From contig CM034237.1 in the NCBI GenBank assembly GCA_019916065.1, positions 43,258,485 to 43,322,484 on the forward strand: DNA of 64,000 nucleotides. Reading direction: 5' to 3'. A program made the translations under genes and the position numbers. The DNA is from Vitellaria paradoxa (taxonomy: Eukaryota; Streptophyta; Magnoliopsida; Ericales; Sapotaceae). Below are positions 47,201 through 58,403 of the stretch, one piece after another. A model generated the notes under the pieces. The model was given only the letters and a program-made list of their open reading frames with translations, was not told where the DNA came from and did no database searches. How positions within the stretch are numbered: position 1 is the stretch's first letter; the number at the start of each line of letters is the position of its first letter.

Positions 47201-47760
47201 GTGTAGTATTACTTCTCCCCACCAAAAAATAGAAAGGGCACTGGAATGGAAAGACCAGATATGGACTGAATCTTCTGCTTTTATTTGACAAATAAACTTT
47301 TACCATTAGACCATTTTCTCAAACATTGCAGCCCAAGCTTCTACCACTGTACCAAGCAGTAATACAACTCTAACAATTATATATACATATATATTTGATA
47401 AGTACAATGGTACAACACTCTTAACTTAAGAATAATATTACTAAAACCATGTCAAGTGCTCAGCTGGACTTGGTTAAGCCCAAGGCACTGGAAGCATAGA
47501 CATAAGATTTAATCCAGCCCCCATTTCAAGCCATGTTTTACAGATTTACTACCTCCTATGTGTGTACTGCATTTTCTTTAGACATTTTAAAGAATCAATA
47601 AGTAATAAATATATAAATACCAGAATAATTATGGATATGTGCATACCTCAGGTTTCCCTGTTGAAAGTATGCGGACCAAAGATGACTTCCCCACATTAGG
47701 AGCTCCAACAAGACAAAGTGTTGGCATTTCCAGATCAACCACAGGCATTGCCCTTAAAGT
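44163..47760 (-). CDS. NOG1/Obg-type GTPase gene, four internal exons visible (partial)
   Basis: Four exons join perfectly. 47,760-47,647 is TLRAMPVVDLEMPTLCLVG then APNVGKSSLVRILSTGKPE, with the P-loop (G1). 45,249-45,178 is ICNYPFTTRGILMGHIAFGY plus QNFQ, with the switch I Thr region (G2). 45,096-45,060 is VTDTPGLLRRRD, with the DTPG switch II (G3). 44,275-44,163 is DDGNNLERLTLAVL, then LPTAVLYVHDLSGECGTSPS. The ECGTSPSDQ ending is diagnostic of the NOG1 GTPase family. Lengths of 114, 72, 37 and 113 nt keep one open frame, and every end has GT/AG. NOG1-like GTPases act in ribosome assembly; a plastid-type plant member (PDE318-like) is a possibility from memory only. The N-terminal exons and the part after G3, including the NKxD-like motif, were not found in the window. 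Confidence 0.82.
44276..45059 (-). other. GTPase intron
   Basis: This lies between the G3 exon and the NOG1-signature exon. No other feature is seen in it. Confidence 0.6.
45060..45249 (-). CDS. GTPase exons with G2 and G3 (DTPG)
   Basis: Two small exons (45,249-45,178 and 45,096-45,060) are separated by an 81-bp intron. They encode NYPFTTRGILMGHI and VTDTPGLLRRRD. Splice sites are TTAG|ATT, CAG|GTCA, GCAG|GTT and GATG|GTAT. Confidence 0.85.
45715..46370 (-). pseudogene. L1-type LINE ORF2 3' fragment (zf-RVT region)
   Basis: Read on the minus strand across frames, it gives ILTVDNLIKRKRALVNWCYL with a Cys/His pattern (NWC..., INHFLFIVHG), then MELWPFVLLSFGMNWAFP and finally, in another frame, LCLCWMVWRERNV. 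This is the characteristic end of plant L1 reverse transcriptases. Frameshifts and stops abound. It sits in the 2.4-kb GTPase intron. Confidence 0.65.
46650..47000. repeat. Three copies of a roughly 127-bp unit
   Basis: AGTATAATTTxTGAGATATTTTT recurs at about 46,675, 46,801 and 46,928. Each is followed by TATAAAATATATCT and an AACAAATTAC-like end. It is AT-rich and non-coding, within the GTPase intron. Confidence 0.8.
47647..47760 (-). CDS. GTPase exon with P-loop (G1)
   Basis: It is 38 codons with GAPNVGKSS, acceptor ATCCAG|ACT and donor GAG|GTATGC. It lies 1.1 kb from the left LTR of the gypsy element. Confidence 0.85.
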
Positions 47761-47835
47761 CTGGATCCATGTTAAAAATCCAATATATAAAATATATATA
47801 TTGTACACGAATATAAAATTAGAGGTCCGCCATAA

Positions 47836-48620
47836 TTTTTTTTTTTTTTTTTTTTTTTGGTGAGAACCGACATGTTTTTTATTTTTATTATTTTAAAAGA
47901 AGATAAAATATATACTGTATCTATATTCTAACACAACTCTATATACTGTAGAAGTAAAAAATTCATCGTCAGTATCTTGAACACCCTACCCTTTTCTCCT
48001 CTTAGATTTGCTATAATCTCCTCTCTTCATGAGGGCTAAAAGCTCTAATCAAGCTTGCAGACAACTCCCCTTGCTGACTTGTTCTTCTGTTTGCATTTAA
48101 TCTACTGCTCACATCTTCAAGAAATTAACCCATTAATCTCCTCTTCTGCTTCTAAAAAAGGCTTTCAACAACTAGGATAAGTATGACCAATAATCACACA
48201 TTTCTTGCAAACTTTCAACACTACCTTGTATCCACATTGCACTCGGACCATTTCACCATAAATGATACGCAAATAAAATCCACTTATCAGAGGATTTTAT
48301 GGGCGTATCCAGGCGTTTAACCTCAAAAAAAAAAATGTAATTTCCTTTGTGGAAGCATATCAACATCAACTCTAACAACTTCTTCAAAAATATTACCAAG
48401 AGTCAGAGCAGCACAATCTGTTAAACACTCTAGAAGTAGACCTTTAAGCTAGCAATATAGACAGTCCTTTTCAGAGGTAAACTTGAACATGCAACACCTT
48501 TTTTATCCCTTTTCCACCACAACCATTCTACTCCTTGCATTCAACACACCATCCATAATATCCCCAGCCAATCTTGTTGAAAATTTCCTTTAATCCAAAA
48601 TGTAGCCCACCAGATAATTG
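47836..48620 (-). pseudogene. LINE ORF1-like fragment with a long A-tail
   Basis: A 25-plus T run at about 47,837-47,861 is the A-tail of a minus-strand retroposon. Upstream, decayed coding sequence reads RLDTPIKSSDKWILF-like and VKVCKKCVIIGHTYPSC, a CCHC knuckle as in L1 ORF1/DUF4283 proteins. Boundaries are unclear. Confidence 0.45.
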
Positions 48621-48905
48621 AGCCATTGGCCTTTACTCCGTAAAAAGTTATTCATGGCAGTCTCTAGATAGACTGGTTCTACTTATATCCATGCGTGTAT
48701 ATATATATATATATATATCAATCCAGGTCCTGTAAATCATTAGGCAAATTAGGCAGTTGTCTAAAGCCTCAACAAAATCCAACGCCCCGAATTAGCTTTG
48801 AAAATTTTTAATATACAATCCATACTAATTTAGGAAATGTTTCAAAATTTAAACCATTTTTAAAACTTGTCTAGTCGCAAAAGATAAGAATGGTTGGTAA
48901 TCTTC

Positions 48906-49301
48906 TGATCCGCCTTTTTGGCACGACCTCCAATACTCAGAAGATACAATTGACATAGATAACAGAGAAGAGAAAAAGGTATCGAACAAAGAGTAAATTT
49001 TTGTAACAGAAGAGTTCTCCTTGAATCACTCCAATTGATTACAATAGGATTCTTTTCTTTTTTTCTTCTCTCCCTCACATTTTTCCTGGAGCACTATATA
49101 TATATATAGGCTTATAGTGGGCAGGCCCTACATTTTAGGTAGACTAAGTCACTAAGTCCTAGTCTTTCTCCGCTATCCAGGGAAGTGGGGCAAACAACCG
49201 TAACAAATTACAAAAACCGTTGGTTATTAGAGCTAGCCTTCTGGTGAGACTATTCTTCTACGTGGACAATCTAGGTGTGAACCAAAGATCGTCCCAGATC
49301 A
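48906..49301 (-). repeat. 3' LTR of the gypsy element
   Basis: It is 396 bp, TGATCTGGGACG...GGATCA. It is preceded on the element strand by a rather poor polypurine tract (AGTAAGGGCAGCCA). Confidence 0.9.
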
Positions 49302-49490
49302 TGGCTGCCCTTACTAGGAAGCCAGCTACTGCTGGTTCTAGATCTGGAGGTGAGGAAACTGAGCTTGCCCAGCTTCTCTCGTGAACCATTTTGCTGCACT
49401 TGGCCGTTGCCCCTTTTTTTCCAATCCTAAATGACTCTGTTGTACCACGTCGAGTCGTAGTTGTCTTCCTCTCCACGATAGTATCTTCAG

Positions 49491-51424
49491 CTAGTATAGC
49501 TTCTTGCTAGTCACTAAATCTTCTACCGTAGGTAAAACTTCATTGGGCTCATCGTCAAGCATGGATGGCTCGAAAAGTTTCAATTTCTCAATGTTTACCA
49601 CTGAGTACATCTCCATATAAGCTGGTAGCTCCAGTTGACACGCATTATCTCCAATTTTGTGAATGATTTTGAAAGGGCCATAGCGCAGTGGCTTGAGCTT
49701 CTTACCTACTCCTCGCAACCGATCTTTACCCAGATGCAACCAAACAAAGTCACCCTCTTGGAAATCACCCGTCACACGATGTCTATCATGGCGCTCCTTG
49801 TATTTTTGCTAAGCCCTTTGTAGATGCTGCTCCACTTCCTGATGCACCTTTTTGATCCGTTCTACAAACCGTTGAGCTCTTATCTTGTCACTTGTAGCCT
49901 TCTCTAGTTATGGAGTTGACTTGACGATGAACTCCAAATCAAAGAGACTCTGAGGTAGGTAGCCCAAGCAAACTTCTGCTGGCGGCTTGTTTGTTGAACT
50001 ATGCATGGTGTGATTGATGGCGAACTGTAAGAATGGAATGCTCTCATCCCAAGTTTTTGGGTGTCGAGCATTGTATCCTCGAAGAACGAGTGCAATGGTC
50101 CTGTTAACCACTTCGCTCTGACCATCTGTTTGAGGATGGAAGGCAGTGCTCCGCTTTAACTTAGTATCCATCTTGGCACACAATGAACACCAAAATTTAC
50201 TTAAGAATCTGCTATCCCGATCAGATATAATTGAGTTGGAGAGACCAAATATTTTCCACACATTTTCAAAGAAGAGTTGTGCAGCTTCTTCCCCTTTAAC
50301 AGTCCTCTTGCAAGGCATGAGAACCACCATTTTTGAGAACCTATCGACTACTACAAATAGATAGTCGTGTCCTCGTCGCGTCATTGGAAGACCACCCAAG
50401 AAATCCATAGAGATACTTTCCCATGGTTGTGTTGGAACAGGTAGTAGTGTATACAATCCAACCTTCCTGTTAGCCGGTTTAGATGTGCTACACAACACAC
50501 ATCCTTTTACAAAGCGGGCCACATCTTGCTGCATTCGCGGCCAAAAGACATAACGAAGCAGATTTTGTAGAATCTTTATCACCCCAAAGTGGCTAGCAAT
50601 TTTCGACATATGTGCCTCCCGTATGTATGTCACCCGCTCACTAGCTCGTGGAATGCAAAGAAGATACCCTTTGTAAAGAAGCCCCTCACGCAATTTAAAC
50701 TTGGATGTTTTCCCTGATTTCACTTCATCCAATGCCTTTTGAAAGTCTGGATCCTCCCCATACCAGTCAGTATACTCCTCATGAAAATTTGGTTGCACTT
50801 GCATGAATACTGATAGACAAAGTGCTACTGCTGGTGGACGTGACAACATGTCTACCAATTTATTATGGAAGCCCTTTTTGTACTTGATCACAAGGTGAAA
50901 TTGCTACAGGTATGCCATCCACGTCATGTGTCGAGCTTGCTGTAATCAGACCTGCGTTTGAAGGTATTTTAATGGACGGTGGTCAGTGTGTACCACCGTC
51001 TCCTTACCAAGAAGGTAGACACGCCAATGCTTCACTGTTTGATGGAGGGCCAACAATTCTTTGTCATATGTTGGATAATTCCTTGTAGCACCTTGAAACA
51101 TCTCCGAGTGGTAAGCCACAGGATGTCCTCCTTGCATTAGAACAGCCCCCATGGCATATCCTGATGCATCTATTTCAAGCTCGAATGATTTCTGTCCAGT
51201 AAAGCAAGAATCGGCGCCTCACTGATCTTTCTCTTCAATAGGAGAAACGTGTCCTCATGTTCCTTGGTCCATGTAAATACTTGATTGGCCTTAGTCAACG
51301 AATGGAGATTGGAAGCAATAAGAAAAAAATTCCGAATGAACTTACGAAGGTACTGACAAGCTCCCATGAAACTCCTTACTTCTGTCACCGATCGAGGACG
51401 TGGCCAATTTGTGATCACCTTCAC
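49491..51424 (-). pseudogene. Gypsy RNase H and integrase
   Basis: RNase H pieces are WPRPRSVTEVRSFMGACQYL (the RT connection), GAVLMQGGHPVAYHSEMF and LALHQTVKHWRVYL. A 328-codon integrase frame (50,891-49,908) has the HHCC-type zinc region (SHFGVIK...CVLCSTSK) and the catalytic triad in ISMDFLGGLP, IISDRDSRF and HPQTDGQSEVVNRT. The C-terminal part (49,775-49,491) reads DFVWLHLGKDRLRGVGKKL and RYGPFKIIHKIGDNAC. No chromodomain is seen. Confidence 0.9.
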
Positions 51425-51487
51425 CTTACTAGGGTCGACTCATAATTCACCACCACCCACAATAAACCCAAGATAGATGAGTCTTTG

Positions 51488-51749
51488 GCCCCTTTGGGGG
51501 TGGCCGAGTGGAAGTCGGGCTCGCCTTAGAGCTTGGGCCTCTCGAGGTTCCGGGTTCGACTCCCCCACGGGAGTGGGTTACCGCTGTAATGGCGGGTGCC
51601 TAATGGCCTCCTCTCGGTCGTGCCGGTCAGCCAGGTCTTGCCTAGGCTGGTTAACTCTCTAGGGGCCTTTGCCGGCTAGGGTCCTGGAGCGTGCTTCGCC
51701 CTGTGCACACCCCAGTACGGGATAGTGGCTGCGGACTTCCACGTACCAG
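51488..51749 (+). mobile_element. tRNA-derived SINE (262 bp) in the gypsy pol
   Basis: It is flanked by an exact 18-bp target duplication AAGATAGATGAGTCTTTG (51,470-51,487 and 51,750-51,767). The 5' end resembles tRNA-Leu/Ser: A box TGGCCGAGTGG at about 51,502-51,512 and B box GGGTTCGACTCC at about 51,551-51,562. The body is GC-rich (about 60%), unlike its surroundings. It has no poly(A) tail. Confidence 0.9.
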
Positions 51750-51767
51750 AAGATAGATGAGTCTTTG

Positions 51768-53112
51768 CATACCAAACTCACATTTCTTACAGTTTAGGTG
51801 CAATTGATGTTGCTCCAAAATCTCAAACACTTGCTATATATACACCAGATGTTCTTCCCAAGAGGAGCTATAAATAAGGATGTCGTCGAGATATACGATA
51901 ACAAAGTTATCGATGAAGGGCTGAAGGACATCGTTCATGAGCCGCATAAAAGTTGCAAGGAGCATTGCAAAGACCGAATGACATGACAAGCCACTCGAAT
52001 AACCCTTGTCGTGTCTTGAACGCTGTATTCCACGTGTCTTCCGTTTAAATCCAAATTTGATGATATCCAGATTTCAAATCGAGTTTAGTAAAGACAATAG
52101 CATACCTTAATTGATCTAGTAAGTTGTCAATACGTGGAAGAGGGTAACGGCTCTTGATGGTGATTTTGTTAAGAGCTCGATAGTCGACGCACATATGCCA
52201 CCCTCCATCTTTTTTTGGTACTAGCACGATTGGTGAGCCGCAGGGAGAACTACTTGGTTTAATGACTCCTGCATCCAGTAATGCATGCACCTGCCGCTTG
52301 ATTTCCTCGTTCTCCAAGATTGAGTTGCGATATATGCCCAGATTAGGCAATGTGGAGTCAGAGATGAGTTGGATTTCATGCTCAACTACTCGTTTTGGAG
52401 GAAAGCCTTGTGCTTCTGTAAACAGACCAGCATACTTCTTGAGCAATTCATTCAATCTGCTATCCACTTTCTTGCACGTTAATGTTAAGGCTGGAATCTT
52501 AACCTCATCTTCTACAAGTCGAATCATCATCAAAACAAATTTTTGAGAAACATTTATCATCCGCCTCACTTGGCAAGCAGTCACCAAAGCCACTTTTCGG
52601 CATGATCGATCTTTGTTGACGATGTACTTCTTCCCATCTTTCTCAAACTGGTACTGTTGAGCACATCGATAGAAGATAGCATCCCGTCCCCACAAATATG
52701 GACTGCCAAAAATCACGTGACAAATGTCGATAGGTACTACTTCACAAGTTACCTCGTCGATATATTGATTGGTGATGGCAAAGCAAAACTTGCAGTGGCG
52801 ATCAATCTTGAGTTCCACATCCTTTTGTATCCATCTGAGCGGATATGGTCGTGGATGTGGGGTTGTTTTAAGCCCCAGCTTCTGAACCAAGCGTGCTGAG
52901 ATTAGATTCTTTTGACTGCCAATATCGATAATAGCCTCGATGACCTCTTGTTTCACTTGAATCCGCAATGTGAACAGCTCCTCTTTCTCGTCTTGTACAG
53001 TTGCTGGACTCGAGTTTTTCTCCTTCAGCATTGCCATCAGAGTTAAACTCTTGTCCGCTTCTTCGACCTGTCCAAGTTCAATGTGATCATTGGAGGCTGT
53101 TGCAGCCATCAT
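51768..53112 (-). pseudogene. Gypsy protease and reverse transcriptase
   Basis: The protease region has [15 protein letters not shown] (active-site DSG/DTG reads DIG) and [18 protein letters not shown] has [50 protein letters not shown] and, further on, [16 protein letters not shown] (the catalytic YLDD). Confidence 0.88.
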
Positions 53113-53136
53113 GCTCTTGCCTTTGTCATCCTTTTT

Positions 53137-54084
53137 CTATTTTGCTAGGAAAAGTTCAGGATGTCGCTTCCAACATTTCCCCTTCTCGTGACTTGAGATT
53201 TTACAATGATCACAGAATTTAATTGACTTAGATGAAAATGATGGATTGCCTTTCTGGTTGTGCTTTTTTGAATTTTGGTTGCCACCATTTTTTTCTTTTC
53301 CGTTATTTGAAGTGCGTTGCCCACCAGATTTGTTTTTCTGCTCTATAGCCATTGCAATGCTGCTAGCATTTGAGACATTCGTGACCTGCTATAAACGTAG
53401 CTCATTCTGAATTTGTCGACGCAAACCAGCTATGAACTTGGTAAAAATGTCTTCATTGTCAAGGCCAATTTCCAGGATCACTGCTAGTCGACGGAACTTT
53501 GTAGTGTACTCTTGCACAATTTGGTTCTACCACTGCCTTAGGTTGTGCCAACACGTCCAACGATCCTGAGAGTATCCCATAGGATAGAATTCATAACGTA
53601 AAAGACGAGTAAATTCTTCCCAGCATACCTTTTTATTGCCATTGGTCTTCAAGAATGCATTCTACCAAGCCAATGCATGGCCAGTTAGTTTCAACCTTGC
53701 AAACGCAACCTTCTCTCCACTACTGAACCCATAAAGCGTGAAGTAGGTATCCAACTGATCCACTCAAGAGTCCAACTTCTCGGCATCAATGGTCCCATCA
53801 AACATTGGAATATCAATTCGGGCTTCAACTTTGAAAGGTTGATGCCGTGCTTCTCTGAATTGGCGATCACCATCCTTCTTTGTGATAGGCATTTCCTTTT
53901 CAGGTGTCAGGCGAGCTCGTGGGGGAGAATTCCCGCCATTATCGAATTTCTTCTTTTCTGGAGATGACGAGGAAGACGGTTGAGCTTGAAACCACATCCG
54001 AATGGTTTCTACTTGTGTGGTCAGCCTATCAACTTTTTCTGATAGATCGGACTGATCCACTATAACTTCTTCTTCAGTCGACAT
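53137..54084 (-). pseudogene. Gypsy gag, interrupted
   Basis: It starts MSTEEEVIVDQSDLSEKV. The capsid region includes IDIPMFDGTIDAEKLDS and, after stops, LKLTGHALAW-stop, RQW-stop-NQIVQEY and FIAGLRRQIQNEL. The nucleocapsid-like end has FCDHCKISSHEKGKCWKRHP, a knuckle-like Cys/His motif. At least three stops sit at or next to Trp codons. Confidence 0.85.
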
Positions 54085-54203
54085 TCCGTTGTCCTTCTTT
54101 ACTGGTCGTCAATGGAGCTATAAAATGGAGAGAGGCTCACCGCTTGCTTGATATCCAGACTTGGTCAGCACCCTGTACCGGGAGACTTCCCACAGAGAGA
54201 GGA

Positions 54204-54220
54204 CCTGGCTTTGATACCAA
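54204..54220 (-). other. Primer-binding site (initiator-tRNA-Met type)
   Basis: Just inside the 5' LTR the minus strand reads TTGGTATCAAAGCCAGG. This is one base off the TGGTATCAGAGCC that plant LTR elements use to bind initiator tRNA-Met. Confidence 0.7.
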
Positions 54221-54224
54221 AACT

Positions 54225-54612
54225 TGATCCGTCTTTTTGGCAAGACCTCCAATACTCAGAAGATACAATTGACATAGATAAAAGAGAAAAGAAAAAGGTT
54301 TTGAACAAAGAGAAAATTTTTGAAACAGAAAAGTTCTCCTTGAATCACTCCAACTAATTACAATAGGATTCTTTTCTTTTTTTCTTCTCTTCCTTACGTT
54401 TTTCCTGGAGCACTATACATATATAGGCTCATAGTGGGCAGGCCCTACATTTTAGGTAGACTAAGTCACTAAGTCCTAGTCTTTCTCCACTATCCAGGGA
54501 AGTGGGGCAAACCACAAATTACAAAAACTGTTGGTTATTAGAGCTAGTCTTCTGGCGACCCTATTCTTCCACGTGGACAATCCATGTGTGAACCAAAGAT
54601 CGTCCTAGATCA
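54225..54612 (-). repeat. 5' LTR of the gypsy element
   Basis: It is 388 bp, TGATCTAGGACG...CGGATCA. It differs from the 3' LTR by scattered substitutions and a few small indels, so insertion is not extremely recent. The LTR contains a TATATATAGG stretch likely to serve as TATA box. Confidence 0.9.
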
Positions 54613-56720
54613 TCTTCTATTATGACTAGTCCATAATGAAATGTTCAAATTTTATTGTCATTCTATTTTATTAAATCTAATATTTTTTTTATAAATAATC
54701 TTATCATTTAATTTCTAATGCTTGACAAGCTTAGAATTTAAATAACTAATCCCAAGAGATAAGAATATTGATAACTAGGAAATTTTCTGCAAGGCCTATG
54801 TAATCCAAGAGTTTGAAATAAAAAAAAAATCAATATAAGAACTTATAATGGTTATCTTTTATAGGAATAGTATTTTAATTTATAAAGAAAATTGTAGAAT
54901 TAGATAACAACTTTTGTAATCTAATACTTAGTTTTAGTCAATATTTGTAATATTGTACCATTTTAATATTTAGACTTGAAATTTAATCCTAGTAGTCTTT
55001 TCCATTTTCTATTTATTTTTATGAATGAGTTGGACCAATTTGTGTTTAGGCTTGGAAATGGGCCACCTAACCAGTCCTTTCTATTTTTTTTCCTTTTTCT
55101 TCCATTTTCTTCTTCTTCTTCTTCCTAGTTTTTCTTCTTGATCTTCATTAGCCGATTTGAAAGAGACTTGCGAAAAAGCCCTAAATTTAGTTGTAGTGCA
55201 TATAAATAATATTAAAAAAAATACTCTAATCAATCTAAAGATAAAGGTTATATATTCGAGATCTTTCTGGTTTAATCTAACAAAAAGTAATAATAATAAT
55301 AATAATAATTGAACAATCTTGATCACTAAAACTAAACCTCCAGTCTTCTAACACGCTTTACTCCATATAACTTAAGTCTATGGTTCCTCGAGCTAATCAA
55401 TTTTAATCAGAATTCTAATATGAGAAAACTTATAACCCTAATTGTTACAGGAACTCGTATATATAGAAGATACAACAAGGACCAAAGGATGACTATGGAT
55501 TTGATTTCCTACTAGGGGTGCACAAAAAAACCAAACAACCCAAAAATCGAACTAATCTGATTACTTTAATTCTGATTGGTTCATTTCTATACTATTTTTT
55601 GTTCGGTTCTAGGTTAAAAATTAGTAAACTAATATTTTCTGTTCGGTTCTCAAGTTAGTAAGTATTCTTGAACTAACATGAACTTGAACTAGAACCGAAA
55701 ATAACCCAACCCAAACTAACCTAAACTAACCCGAACTAACCCCAAAAATATAATATATAAATATTATATAACATTTATATAATATTATAAAATAAAATAA
55801 TATTATAATGTATAAATATTATCCTAAAATTTGAAACAAATTAGCCTAAACTGAAAATGGGCCGACCCAACTCGAAACAGCCTATTTTTGAAAACCAAAC
55901 CGAACCACCTGATATTTGTGGTTTAGTTTGGTTTGATTTTAATTTAAAATCAGTTTAGTTTCAGCTCTAAATTTTAGGAATCAAACAATCGGCATGAACT
56001 CGAATCGAACCAACCTATGCACACTTTTATTTCCAACATAAACAAGGAATTCTAATCTAACTAACCTGTATTAAAGCTTATTTATGTAATTTACAGTTTA
56101 CACCATTACAAAATTATAATTACTTTTTAATCATACTTAAAATTAAATTTCAAGTTCTACATTATTAATATTTATATATCTCTATGTTAACATTACAGTT
56201 ATCAACTAACTCAACAAAATTATTAAAAATTTAATTCAATTGGCATATTAAATTCTTTAAGATTTTCCACTTAACTTATTTAAGGTATCTGATTAAAAAT
56301 TTACTTGTAGAATTTTATATAAACAAACTTCTAAAACAAATAAATTATGACCGATTTGTAAAAAAAAAAAAATAAATAAATATCAAGATAATAAAGAATG
56401 AAAAAAAAAAGTTTTTAAATAAATTGAAATGAAATAAGTTATTTTCTTATTTAATTAAACTATAAAATAAATTACAATTTATTTTAAATGATTGATAAAA
56501 GTATAAATGAAAATAAAATTTATTTTAGCCTTTCCATTTTTTCTTACATAAAACCAATAAACATGAAAATAAGATAACTCGTAAATTTAAATTTTTAGTT
56601 GCCTTTTATCTCTATTAATTTTTTCACCAATCTTAAATTCAAAATATAATCATTGATTTTTCTCACCATTCATGTACAGAAAAAATAACCTAAAAATATC
56701 TAATTAGAAAATTAACTGCT
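54613..56720. other. AT-rich intergenic DNA, no gene seen
   Basis: It contains polypyrimidine (CTT)n at about 55,100-55,130, (AAT)n at about 55,290-55,310, and a stretch 55,520-56,030 rich in AACCGAA/CCCGAACTAACC repeats on both strands, typical of decayed MITE or low-complexity repeats. Confidence 0.5.
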
Positions 56721-58403
56721 TGTCGATCCACAATGTGGATTTACACTCCAAGTGCAAGGTGGTCCAATGTAGCAATTTAAATTTAAACGGTAAAGTATCG
56801 ATCGTGCCCACAGGGAGAGAGGTAGTAAACTCACAATTTTTCTTCTCTTGATTAGTAGGTGTTGATTTGAGTTTTGAAAATGAACCCTACCTAGGCATTT
56901 TGTCAAACACCTAAGAAGTGGCATTAAATCTAATTTGAAATTATCAAAAAAATTTTGATTAAACTAAAACAACTATAAAAACAACTGGAGTTAAACCAAT
57001 TCAAGTAGGGATTTCTATGGATTTTCAATGAGAACAATGACTAATTAATTTGGTTAAACATCAAGTTCCCTTGGTTGTTGTTCTAGATCAAACACTTAGA
57101 GTGCAATAATCCATATGGATTACATAAGAGTTGTAGGTGGTAATCAATATACAAAATCCTTAAGATCAGGCATGAAAATTCCACTAAGCCACTCACATAT
57201 AATGAACATGGAATATACAATCAAGAGTTAATCTAGTAACATCAACTAGTGGTTTCAAAGGATCCAAACAAACTAATTATCATTCAATAAATCCAAATGA
57301 AATTGATAATTAAAGCACAATTAAGAACAATGATTGAAAGATTTGGTAACAACACTTAGTTTATGTAATTAAAAACCTAAATCAAACACTTATAATGGAT
57401 AACCTATAAAAAGTACATATAAGTTCTATATTAGCAATCCACATACAATTTCTCAAAGAAGTGCATGAGAATTCTAATTAGCAACTCACATATAATCTAT
57501 ATAAACTATACAATTAAGGCTAGATCTAGAGTTAACAACTAACGATTTCAATAGATTCAAACATTTCAACCATCATTCGTAAATAATTTCAAGAAGATTT
57601 AAACATTGAAAAGCAAAATACCTTGAAAATCCACATATGTCATCTATTATCCTTGATTTGGATCCAAGTAAGAGAGCTACTCACACATAATGAAAGTGGA
57701 AATACATGAAAATGAAACAATTCTATTCATAAGCTCAAAATTATGATACAAAAATTCAAAGGAAATAAAGCTTGATCTACTTTCTCTCTCTAAAACTTTC
57801 TCTCTATCTACAAAAGGAAATATGAAAAAACTGAAATCTATGTAATTGTCTCTCCCTCTAGACGACCTCACTTGTCTATATATAATACAATAAAAGAAAG
57901 TACTTAATTGCCCTTTTACCAAAAACTGAATTACAGAATTCTCGCATCACAGTTTGATTCGAACAAAGGTTCGAACCAATTTTCAAGACTTAGTCATTTT
58001 TCCTCCAGTTGGACCTTGCATAGCTTCTGTTGATCGAACAAAGGTTCAAACCATATATGGTTTGAACAACTTTTCCTTAGTCAATTTTTTCACATCTTGG
58101 TCTGCACCAACTTCTGTGGTTCTAACCATGGTTTGAACAACCTGTGGTTCGAACAAGGGTTCGAACCACTTTCTCCACACTTAACCAAATTTGCTATTGT
58201 TTCCTCTGTCATGCCTTCTGTGGTTAGAACAAGGGTTTGAAGAAACTGTGGTTCAAACAAGTGTTCGAACCACTTTCTTGATTTCCTCCATGTTGGTCCA
58301 ACTTCTATTATTTTCGTTCCAAATACCTGCAAGTCACAAGAAATTTTTATTAATGCATTAAAACTCATTTTCTCATCTTTTTAAAATATAAATTTACCTA
58401 ACA
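56721..58403 (-). mobile_element. Candidate solo LTR (1.68 kb)
   Basis: On the minus strand it would start TGTTAGGTAAATTT and end GGATCGACA. The CCCTGTGGGCACGATCGATAC and TGTGGATCGACA blocks near the end are familiar from the 3' part of long plant gypsy LTRs. No 5-bp target duplication is visible (CTGCT against ACCCA), so the ends may be off or one flank lost. Confidence 0.4.
57950..58285. repeat. Irregular array of GGTTCGAAC-type palindromes
   Basis: At least six variants of GGTTCGAACnnnGGTTCGAACC occur at about 57,957, 58,031, 58,058, 58,115, 58,142 and 58,250. They are spaced 25-110 bp apart with CTTCTG(T) between. Adjacent inverted copies could form hairpins. The array lies inside the candidate solo LTR. 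Confidence 0.7.

Larger units (their letters stand above)
48906..54612 (-). mobile_element. Ty3/gypsy LTR retrotransposon, complete structure, decayed coding
   Basis: The LTRs at 54,612-54,225 (5') and 49,301-48,906 (3') both begin TGATCT and end GGATCA. A perfect 5-bp target duplication TCTTC lies at 48,901-48,905 and 54,613-54,617. The order on the minus strand is LTR, PBS, gag, protease, RT, RNase H, integrase, LTR. Integrase after RNase H defines Ty3/gypsy. Several stops and frameshifts disable it, and a SINE interrupts RT. Confidence 0.95.

Noticed and set aside
51477..51662. Plus-strand 61-codon frame and a possible tRNA gene
   Set aside because: The sequence is a SINE head with an 18-bp target duplication and a long non-tRNA tail. 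It does not fold as a complete tRNA and the frame is accidental.
55081..55326. Lys/Arg-rich minus-strand frame
   Set aside because: The C-terminus is a translation of a CTT/GAA simple repeat. I saw no splice context or similarity linking it to the GTPase.
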